This document shows, one piece after another, positions 1 to 5,871 of a stretch of 6,043 bases of DNA. Every line of letters starts with the position of its first letter. The first letter of the stretch is position 1. The position numbers and the translations under genes were made by a program. Below the pieces are notes generated by a model that did no database searches, was not told the origin of the DNA, and was given only the letters and a program-made list of their open reading frames with translations. Origin of the DNA: an uncultured Bacillota bacterium (lineage in GTDB: Bacteria; Bacillota; Clostridia; Oscillospirales; Oscillospiraceae); the NCBI GenBank assembly GCA_947383275.1, contig CANDCW010000118.1, forward strand, positions 1 to 6,043. The letters run 5' to 3'.

Positions 1-2
1 AC

Positions 3-731
3 GGCGAGGCGGTGTATCTGTTCTCCGGCCTGCTGGTATGCGGCTGCTGCGGCGGACGCATGACCCGGAAAACCAACACGGTCAAAGGCAAAAAGTACAT
101 CTATTATCACTGTCCCACCGGGAAGAAAAAAGGCTGCACCCACCCGGTCATGCTGAAAGAGGCTGATTTGATTGATTGTGTTCTGGTCAGTCTCCAAGCC
201 CATATCCGGCACGTTGTCTCGCTGGATGAGGTGCTGGACGGCATCAGCGAGGAGCAGATCAACCAAGAGGAAATCGCCAAGTTCAAGGGGCAGATCGCGG
301 ATAACCAAGCGAAGCTGGAAGAAGCCCGTCAGTTCAAGTCCACGCTGTATGAGAATTTCATCGCCACTCTTATCAGCAAAAAGGACTATCAGGATTTGAA
401 AAATCTCTACACCCAGCGGGCGGAGCAGGCGCAGGAGGCCATTGACCGGCTGCGGGCCGAGATGGAGCTGGTGACGAACAACAGCAGCTCCCGCCTGCGG
501 TGGACCCAGCACTTCAAGGAGTTCTCCGCCATGACCACGCTGGACCGGCGGGCGGTGGTTGCCCTGGTGCAGTCCATCCGGGTGGAGGGCAAGCATGAGC
601 TGGCAATCACCTTTCGCTATCACATCGAATTTTTACAGGTGCTGAAGCGCCTAAACCAGATGGGGAAACTCCCGCCCGATCTGAGGGAGGTTCTGAACGA
701 TCTGACGGCTATGGAAAAGGAGGCGGCATAA
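3..731 (+). CDS. Large serine recombinase, C-terminal part (5' end outside window)
   Basis: This is the C-terminal half of a large serine recombinase, the family that carries out site-specific integration and excision of mobile elements. The frame is open to the left edge of the window, so the gene begins upstream; the in-frame GTG at position 12 lies inside the conserved stretch before the zinc ribbon (VYLFSGLLVCGCCGGRM) and is not a credible start. Visible are a recombinase zinc ribbon (CGCC, then YYHC and GC about 20-30 residues later) and a long charged, helical region rich in Glu, Gln, Lys and Arg, typical of the family's coiled coil. The resolvase and recombinase domains must lie outside the window, so catalytic competence cannot be judged. 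The TAA stop directly abuts the ATG of the next recombinase, and the Shine-Dalgarno AAGGAGG of that gene (717-723) lies inside this one, which implies one operon and translational coupling. Confidence 0.93.
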   Translation, partial: GEAVYLFSGLLVCGCCGGRMTRKTNTVKGKKYIYYHCPTGKKKGCTHPVMLKEADLIDCVLVSLQAHIRHVVSLDEVLDGISEEQINQEEIAKFKGQIADNQAKLEEARQFKSTLYENFIATLISKKDYQDLKNLYTQRAEQAQEAIDRLRAEMELVTNNSSSRLRWTQHFKEFSAMTTLDRRAVVALVQSIRVEGKHELAITFRYHIEFLQVLKRLNQMGKLPPDLREVLNDLTAMEKEAA

Positions 732-2381
732 ATGGCGCGGAAAAGCAGAAAAAACATTGCGGTGCTGGATGCCCCGAAGCAGCCCACCATGAAGGTCTGG
801 CAGGCGGCACTCTACATCCGGCTGTCGGTGGAGTTCAACGGCAAGCGGGGCGATTCCCTGGAGACACAGCGGCAGATCATGGAAGCGTATATCGCCCTGT
901 GCCCGGATATTGAGATCGTGGGCCTCTACACCGACAACGGCACCACGGGACGGACCTTTGAGCGGGAAGCCTTTCAGCGGATGCTTGGTGATATTGAGGC
1001 CGGGAAAATCAACTGCATCGTGGTAAAGGACCTTTCCCGGCTGGGCCGGAACACCATTGATACCGGATACTATATTGAAAAGTATTTTCCTCTCCATGGG
1101 GTGCGGTTTATCGCCGTCAACGACCAATTTGACAGTGAGAACGGTGAAAACAGCGGCAATCACCTGATTGTGCCCTTAAAAAATATGATAAACGAGGCTT
1201 ATGCCGCCGACATCAGCAAGAAGGTTCGGGCACAGCAAAATCAGGCCATGAAGGACGGGAAGTTTGTGGGGGGACGGCCCCCCTATGGCTATCGGAAGGA
1301 CTCGGACAACTGCCACCGCCTGCTGGTCAACGAGGACACAGCCCCTATTGTCCGGCAGATTTTCCAGTGGATCGCGGACGGTGTTGCGCTGAATGAGGTT
1401 GTCAAACGGCTGAACGAGGGCGGCGTTATGTCCCCCGGCTACTATCATGCTTCCTGCGGCCTGTTCAGCTATGACAATAAGCTTGCTGGCAGTGGCAAGT
1501 GGCAGACCTGGACCGTGGGGAAGATTCTGGTGGATGAAGTCTACACCGGCGATATGGTGCAGGGTAAGCACACCAATATCGGTCATAAGCAGGTTGCCAC
1601 CAAGCCGGAGGACTGGATCATCGTGCGCGGCACTCATGAGCCGATTATCAGCCGGGAACTATTTGAAAAGGTGCAGGCCATTCGGAAGGCAGCGGCTGAA
1701 AAATATTCGAGAAACGGCAAAAATCCCTATTCACCGAATATTCTGCGCGGGCGTGTATTTTGCGGGTGTTGCGGCAAGAGCCTCCACCGCCAGAAAGGCT
1801 ATAAGCATTACATTTATCGTTGCATTTCTAATGATCGACAGGGGAAAAGCTCCTGTGTTGGCGGTGTTCATTGTATGCCTGAATCTGATTTGTTCAACAT
1901 GATTCTCATGATAATCCGTCAGAAAGCCGAGGTCGTGATGGGGGAAGCCCTACGGCTGAAACAGTGTGATGGCAAGATTGCCGCGCAGAAGGCCCAAGTG
2001 GGCCAGGAGATTGCAGATCTGGGGCAGCAGACGCAAAAAAACAAGGCCCTTTTAGCTGGTCTCTATGAGAGTTTCGTCAAGGGCATCCTCACCAAGGCGG
2101 AGTACCTGGAAATGCAGGAGGATTACAACCGGAAGATCAGCGGCGCGGTGGAACGTGTTCAGCAGCTTCAGACCCGGCAAGCCGAGTTGGAGCGGCAGGT
2201 AGCGCAGTACACCAGCATGGCCGATAAACTGGCGGCAGTGGATAAGGACACGGCCCTCTCCGCCCTGCTGGTAAATCAACTAATCGGGCGGGTCACGGTA
2301 AACAGCCCGGATGATGTTTCCATTGACTTCGCTTTTGAAAGCGGCTTTGAGCGTGTGATGGAGGTGCTGGGGAATGAGTAG
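732..2381 (+). CDS. Large serine recombinase (549 aa), second of three
   Basis: This is a complete large serine recombinase, expected to cut and rejoin element and target DNA through a 5' phosphoserine link. The N-terminal resolvase domain spans about residues 24-165: YIRLS places the likely nucleophile at Ser32 with Arg30 beside it, and the LSRLGRN motif supplies Arg103 and Arg106. The recombinase domain follows at about 180-320 (GGRPPYGYRKD, then a VDEVYTGDMVQGKH segment and EPIISRELFEKVQ). The zinc ribbon is at about 343-377 with Cys344, Cys347, Cys364 and Cys375, followed by a coiled-coil-rich tail. The start is supported by AAGGAGG 8 bases upstream. The gene begins right after the preceding stop and its end overlaps the next recombinase by 8 bp. 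It has an N-terminal extension of about 20 residues compared with the third protein. Codons around 1801-1920 are noticeably AT-richer than the rest. The family call is firm; its target site and partners are unknown. Confidence 0.96.
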   Translation: MARKSRKNIAVLDAPKQPTMKVWQAALYIRLSVEFNGKRGDSLETQRQIMEAYIALCPDIEIVGLYTDNGTTGRTFEREAFQRMLGDIEAGKINCIVVKDLSRLGRNTIDTGYYIEKYFPLHGVRFIAVNDQFDSENGENSGNHLIVPLKNMINEAYAADISKKVRAQQNQAMKDGKFVGGRPPYGYRKDSDNCHRLLVNEDTAPIVRQIFQWIADGVALNEVVKRLNEGGVMSPGYYHASCGLFSYDNKLAGSGKWQTWTVGKILVDEVYTGDMVQGKHTNIGHKQVATKPEDWIIVRGTHEPIISRELFEKVQAIRKAAAEKYSRNGKNPYSPNILRGRVFCGCCGKSLHRQKGYKHYIYRCISNDRQGKSSCVGGVHCMPESDLFNMILMIIRQKAEVVMGEALRLKQCDGKIAAQKAQVGQEIADLGQQTQKNKALLAGLYESFVKGILTKAEYLEMQEDYNRKISGAVERVQQLQTRQAELERQVAQYTSMADKLAAVDKDTALSALLVNQLIGRVTVNSPDDVSIDFAFESGFERVMEVLGNE

Positions 2382-3918
2382 CAGCCCGATTCCCTATGTG
2401 ATTGCCCTCTATATCCGGCTCTCCACCGAGGACAGCAAAGTGGGCAGTTTCAGCATTGAGAACCAGAAAAATACGCTCCACCAATACGTTGATGCTATGG
2501 AGGGCATCAAAAATGCGGAGGTTTTGGAGTTCATCGACAACGGGTATAGCGGGACCAACTTCGAACGGCCCGCCGTCCAGGAATTGCTTGACCAGATACG
2601 GAAGGGCAAGATCAACTGCATCGTTGTGAAAGACTTCACCCGGTTTGGGCGCAACAGCATTGAGGTTGGGTACTTTATGGAAATGGTTTTTCCTCTGTAC
2701 GGCGTCCGCTTCATTTCCATCAACGACAACTTTGACAGCGACACCCTCCATGGCGACACGGGTGGCATCAATGTGGCGTTCAAATATCTGGTCAGCGAGT
2801 TTTACAGCCGGGACCTGTCCATCAAGTACAAGAGCGCCAAATATGTGAAGTTCCGGCGGGGTGAGTACCAGAGTAAGCTCTGTCCCTATGGCTACCGGAA
2901 GGGCGCGGATGGTCGCATGGAGCCGAATGAGGAAACCGCCCCTAATGTGCTGATGATCTTTGAATTGGCACGGGATGGGCGCTCTCCAAATGAGATTGTC
3001 AAGGCCCTGTTTGAGCGGAATATCCCCACCCCTGCCGAGTACAAAGCGGCCCATGGCTACAACGGCCACGATATTTCCCGGTGTTGCGGGATATGGTCTA
3101 CGTCCTCGGTGGTGCATATCCTGGACGATGAACGGTACACCGGCACCTATATTATAGGCAAGCGGGAAGTGACAGAGGTAGGCGGGCACCGGGTTCGGAT
3201 GAAGGATAAAGGCCAGTGGGTCAAAATTCCTGACCATCATCAGGCAATCATCAGCAGGGAATTATTCGACCAGGTGCAGGCCCAGCGGCCCAGGTTCAAG
3301 GCACCTAAGAAAAACGCCAACACCTACCCCTTGCGGGACAAAGTGTTCTGCGGATGCTGCCACCACGCTATGCCCAGGTCGGCAAACAAAAACCATTATT
3401 TTCAGTGTCGGCACAGCAAGGTGGATGAAGTGGCCCCCTGCCATGGTTTGAAAATTATTGAGGCGGATCTGGAAATGATGTTGTATGAAATCCTTTCCAA
3501 GCAAGCGCAGGTCATTTTGAATGTGGCTGATCTCTCCAATGCCGGGATGTTGGATGTTCAGCTTGCGGAACAGGCTGAGTATGACAAGCAGATCAATCGC
3601 TGTCTGGACCAAAAGCGGGCGCTATATGAGAGGTTCATTTTGAAGCAAATCACCATGGCGGACTACAAAAGCGAGAAGGCCGCTGTTGACAGCGAGCTTG
3701 ACAGGCTGCGGGAAATCCATTCCAATCTGAAGGTGCAGACCTCGCAGATGGAGATGGACGAAAAGGCGAAAAGCGTCAGGACTGAGCTGGCGCGGGAGGT
3801 AGTTGGGGCCGGTGGTCTGACGGCTGGGCTGGCTGACACGCTGATTGACCGGGTTTATGTCTATCCGAATAATCAGGTGGAGATCGTCTGGAAGATGAAA
3901 GACTTTTGCATGGAGTAG
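2374..3918 (+). CDS. Large serine recombinase (514 aa), third of three
   Basis: This is a complete large serine recombinase. The resolvase domain covers about residues 8-150: YIRLS gives Ser17 as likely nucleophile with Arg15, and the FTRFGRN motif gives Arg90 and Arg93 (Thr replaces the Ser seen in the second protein's LSRLGRN). The recombinase domain runs about 165-305 (CPYGYRKG, DDERYTGTYIIGKRE, AIISRELFDQVQ). The zinc ribbon uses Cys326, Cys329, Cys345 and Cys356, and a charged helical tail follows from about 365. The ATG is embedded in the end of the preceding gene (ATGAGTAG), with GGAGG 9 bases upstream, so translation is probably coupled. It aligns with the second protein in architecture but differs strongly in sequence, so the pair is not a recent duplication. 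It is the last gene before the disrupted integrase, 73 bp from the homology break, as expected for a recombinase next to its own attachment site. The final 143 bp overlap, antisense, the frame running out of that integrase. Confidence 0.96.
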   Translation: MSSSPIPYVIALYIRLSTEDSKVGSFSIENQKNTLHQYVDAMEGIKNAEVLEFIDNGYSGTNFERPAVQELLDQIRKGKINCIVVKDFTRFGRNSIEVGYFMEMVFPLYGVRFISINDNFDSDTLHGDTGGINVAFKYLVSEFYSRDLSIKYKSAKYVKFRRGEYQSKLCPYGYRKGADGRMEPNEETAPNVLMIFELARDGRSPNEIVKALFERNIPTPAEYKAAHGYNGHDISRCCGIWSTSSVVHILDDERYTGTYIIGKREVTEVGGHRVRMKDKGQWVKIPDHHQAIISRELFDQVQAQRPRFKAPKKNANTYPLRDKVFCGCCHHAMPRSANKNHYFQCRHSKVDEVAPCHGLKIIEADLEMMLYEILSKQAQVILNVADLSNAGMLDVQLAEQAEYDKQINRCLDQKRALYERFILKQITMADYKSEKAAVDSELDRLREIHSNLKVQTSQMEMDEKAKSVRTELAREVVGAGGLTAGLADTLIDRVYVYPNNQVEIVWKMKDFCME

Positions 3919-3991
3919 CAATCAGTTCCTTGTTGGCTCGAAATCTTCTCAGAAAAGTTGAAAAACTTTTTGTCTCGGGCTTGACATATGG
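3919..3991. other. Probable terminal segment of the serine-recombinase element (att-side junction)
   Basis: This stretch lies between the stop of the last serine recombinase and the first base recognisable as tyrosine integrase coding sequence (the HDLRH codons, 3992-4006 on the minus strand). It has no gene and contains the AT-rich hairpin at 3953-3970. Large serine recombinases usually sit beside one element end, so one attachment half-site is expected here, with the crossover near 3985-3995. The exact core dinucleotide cannot be fixed without the opposite end or an uninterrupted integrase gene for comparison. The boundary is inferred from loss of family homology, not from a seen target duplication; serine integrases normally do not make one beyond the 2-bp core. 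Confidence 0.5.
3953..3970. repeat. AT-rich inverted repeat at the end of the recombinase operon
   Basis: AAAAGTT and AACTTTT are perfect 7-bp arms around a GAAA loop, and a G-T wobble extends the stem by one pair, with T at 3971. It lies 34 bases after the stop of the third recombinase and 21 bases before the point where integrase homology begins. It could act as a weak terminator for either convergent transcript, or as a recombinase-binding arm of the element's attachment site. The stem has only one G-C pair per arm and no long T run beyond the stem, so terminator strength is doubtful. Confidence 0.4.
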
Positions 3992-4980
3992 GTGCCTCAG
4001 ATCGTGGAAGCGGATGTGCTCCAATCCAGCGTCCTTGAGGATTTTCTCATGGAGTTTTACCACCGAGTCAGGGTAGTACATCTCTCCAGTGGTGGACGAG
4101 GGGAATAGATATGGGTTTTCCGGGTGCTTCTCATGCTCCTGGATCAGCAGATCCACCGCCTCCTGGGGGATGGATACCCGGCGCACCGAGGTTTCAGTCT
4201 TGGGCCGGGAGAGGGTCAGCTTCCCGCTGGGATTTTTGATGTACTGCTTGCTGACCGAAATTGTCCTGTTTTGGATATCCAAGTCGTCCCAGAGGAGGGC
4301 CACCAACTCGCCCTTCCGCAGGCCGCTCACCAGCTCCAGGTAGAACATGGGAAGCACCCCACGGGCGTCAGCGGCTTCCAGGTAGAACTTCAGGTGCTCG
4401 GGCCGGAGGGTTTTCATCTCCACCTTCTGCACTTTGGGAGCGATGCAGTCATCGGTAGGGTTGCGGGGAATGAGCCGCTCTTTCACTGCTCTCTCGAATG
4501 CGCAGTGCAGGGTGAGGTGGACGCTTCTGACTGTGGTACTGCTCAGGCCAGGATTGCCTTTGCCGCTCCGCTTCTGGATTCTGCCACGTTCCATAAGGTC
4601 CTTGTAGAGTTTCTGGAGATCACGGGAGGTAAGCTTATTGAGCTTGATCTTTCCAATGCGTGGAATAGTGTAGGTCTCGATGATCAGCTGATAGCGGTCT
4701 GCGGTAGCCGGGCGGACGTTGGGCTTGGCGTAAAGTTCATACCAACTTTTCAACCAGCTGGCCACTGTGTAGTCCTCGCTGCGACCTACATCCAGACCGG
4801 CGGACTCCTGCTGTGCCTGGGCCAGTTTCTCCTTGACTTCAGCCTGGGTTTTGCCAAGGACATTCTTGATAATCCGCTTGCCGGTTTCCGACTCGTAGCC
4901 GGCGGTGTACCGACCCTCCCAGCGGCCATCCTTCCGCTTGCGGATGTTGCCCTCGCCGTTTGCTCGTTTCTTTGCCACCG

Positions 4981-5277
4981 TTATCCACCTCCGTTTCTGA
5001 TATCGTCGTCGCTGTCATCCATACACTCGGCCATGATCCTGACGCCCAGCCGAAAGACCAGGATGAAATTCTCAGTTGCTGTGATACTGTTGATCTCATG
5101 CTGTAACCGGATGAGTTTTGTAAGAGTCTCTCGCTCGGTTTCCTCCAGCTGTTCCATGAGCTGCTTTTCATATTTGGCGACACGATCCACCGCTCGTTTC
5201 AGCTCTGAGCCAGGCGTCATCTGCTGTTCGTTGGGTATGATGTTGCCGTAGTAGAGATCCTCCAGAATCGTTCTCAT
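4981..5277 (-). CDS. DUF6809-like small protein (98 aa)
   Basis: This small, charged, probably cytoplasmic helical protein begins MRTILEDLYYGNIIPNEQQ. That opening, the central Glu/Lys/Arg helix (about 23-62) and the later NFILVFRLGVRIMAE segment resemble the DUF6809 family as I remember it, which is common beside integrases in clostridial mobile elements and has no established biochemical function. I chose the ATG at 5277 because AAAGGAGG (5286-5293) lies 8 bases upstream and the family-like sequence starts there. The same frame stays open to 5475, but the extra residues are basic, low in conserved character, run through the intergenic region and overlap the upstream gene. The TAA stop is 2 bp from the integrase GTG, and this gene carries the integrase's Shine-Dalgarno, so the two were probably co-expressed. 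A role with the integrase (for example directionality or regulation) is only a guess from position. Confidence 0.8.
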   Translation of the reverse strand: MRTILEDLYYGNIIPNEQQMTPGSELKRAVDRVAKYEKQLMEQLEETERETLTKLIRLQHEINSITATENFILVFRLGVRIMAECMDDSDDDIRNGGG

Positions 5278-5396
5278 GTCCACTGCCTCCTTTGCAACAC
5301 CAACACATATCACACTTTGCGGAAGATAGCTACTACTTTTTTCGAGGACTTTTATTCTTTGTTTTGCGGCGCAGAATTTGAACAGGGTACGGGTGA
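5278..5396. other. Intergenic region between the 148-aa gene and the DUF6809-like gene
   Basis: This 119-bp gap is AT-richer than the flanking genes and is the likely place for a promoter driving the DUF6809-like/integrase pair. I could not find a convincing -35/-10 pair. A palindrome GTGATCAC (5393-5400) overlaps the stop of the upstream gene. No terminator-like hairpin with a T run is evident. Confidence 0.4.
5286..5293 (-). promoter_or_regulatory. Ribosome binding site deciding the DUF6809-like start
   Basis: On the minus strand this reads AAAGGAGG, 8 bases before the ATG at 5277. It rules out the longer in-frame start at 5475, which would make the product overlap the 148-aa gene upstream. 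Confidence 0.8.
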
Positions 5397-5843
5397 TCAC
5401 AGACCGCCTCTTTGATAGCGGACGGCGTCGTCGAGAGAGATACTGCCGCTGGTCTTTTTCACGTCCTGGATGCACCGACCCCGGAGCGCCTTGAGCTGCT
5501 CATCGGGAATCTCCATCCCCGCCGCCAGCACATTCATCACCATGTCCTGTTCCACCGCCAGCTTGAACAGCAGACGGCAGATTCGGTTCTCCGTGTCCTG
5601 CACCGTTCCGCGCAGAACGGACGCCAGTGCGGGTGGCAGATAGGCGGTGGCGTCCTGACCGGAGACGTAGCCGGCGTAGAACAGCGCGGCCTTTTCCAGA
5701 TACTCACTGCGGCTTTTGCAGTTCGCAATTTTCATTGCTCTGTCCATCACTTCCAGTGTGGATGGGTACAGCCAGACGGGGATGCGGGTCTTGACTTCTG
5801 CGGGTGTGTTTGGTTCCACCGAAATGTGCGTATTTTTGCTCAT
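5397..5843 (-). CDS. Probable ribbon-helix-helix DNA-binding protein (148 aa), mobile-element accessory
   Basis: I do not recognise a named family with certainty. The N-terminal region has the pattern of a ribbon-helix-helix (CopG/MobC-like) domain: a short strand (VKTRIPVWLYP, about 17-27), a first helix (STLEVMDRAMKIAN, 28-41) and a second helix starting SRSEYLEKAALFYAGY (44-59). The rest (about 60-148) looks helical and contains LPPALASVLRGTVQDTENRICRLLFKLAVEQDMVMNVLAAG-type sequence, ending DAVRYQRGGL. Such proteins commonly act as relaxosome accessories or as repressors that bind direct repeats near their own gene, which fits the repeat-rich region just upstream (5844-6043). The start at 5843 is chosen because AAAGGAGG (5853-5860) lies 9 bases upstream. 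A longer in-frame start at 5957 would add 38 mostly basic residues encoded by the repeat region and is unlikely. The alternative is a purely structural or unknown mobile-element protein. Confidence 0.7.
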   Translation of the reverse strand: MSKNTHISVEPNTPAEVKTRIPVWLYPSTLEVMDRAMKIANCKSRSEYLEKAALFYAGYVSGQDATAYLPPALASVLRGTVQDTENRICRLLFKLAVEQDMVMNVLAAGMEIPDEQLKALRGRCIQDVKKTSGSISLDDAVRYQRGGL

Positions 5844-5852
5844 TGGAAAATT

Positions 5853-5860
5853 CCTCCTTT
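5853..5860 (-). promoter_or_regulatory. Ribosome binding site deciding the 148-aa protein start
   Basis: On the minus strand this reads AAAGGAGG, 9 bases before ATG at 5843. It favours this start over the upstream in-frame codon at 5957. Confidence 0.8.
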
Positions 5861-5871
5861 TTGTTGGAAAA

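Larger units (their letters stand above)
3776..4978 (-). pseudogene. Tyrosine integrase, truncated after the HDLRH motif
   Basis: This is a phage/ICE-type tyrosine recombinase. Residues 1-329 look genuine: an N-terminal arm-binding region (GEGNIRKRKDGRWEGRY, about 8-55), a SAM-like core-binding domain (about 70-175), and the start of the catalytic domain with Arg221 (SGLRKGEL), Lys260 (RPKTETSVRRVSIP) and His325/Arg328 (HDLRH). Family members continue with HTFAT and then the GH and Tyr-nucleophile motifs. Here the frame changes after HDLRH (base 3992) to an unrelated 71-residue tail ending at 3776, antisense to the third serine recombinase. The second His/Trp and the catalytic Tyr are therefore missing, and the protein should be unable to cleave DNA, though it may still bind it. 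The start is GTG, with GGAGG (4988-4992) 9 bases upstream, inside the end of the preceding gene and only 2 bp past its stop, suggesting coupling. The frame is open, so automated annotation may list it as an intact gene. Confidence 0.9.

Noticed and set aside
651..1637. Minus-strand open frames opposite the first two recombinases
   Set aside because: They are antisense shadows of conserved serine recombinase coding sequence with no domain of their own.
2293..3240. Long minus-strand open frame (315 codons) opposite the second/third serine recombinases
   Set aside because: It lies antisense to strongly conserved recombinase coding sequence, has no recognisable domain, and is a shadow of the biased codon use of the real genes.
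3981..4009. TTGACA at 3981-3986 as a promoter -35 box facing right
   Set aside because: At 17-bp spacing the following hexamer is GTGGAA, nothing like TATAAT, and there is no plus-strand gene for it to drive.
4124..5251. Plus-strand open frame (375 codons) opposite the integrase and the DUF6809-like gene
   Set aside because: The minus-strand proteins have clear family motifs and good ribosome binding sites; this frame has no recognisable protein features.
5278..5396. Promoter for the DUF6809-like/integrase pair (minus strand TATCTT or TGATAT as -10)
   Set aside because: Neither candidate -10 has an acceptable -35 at 16-18 bp spacing, so no specific promoter is claimed.
5278..5475. Longer start at 5475 for the DUF6809-like protein
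   Set aside because: The extra 66 residues run through the intergenic region and overlap the upstream gene, while a strong AAAGGAGG precedes the ATG at 5277.
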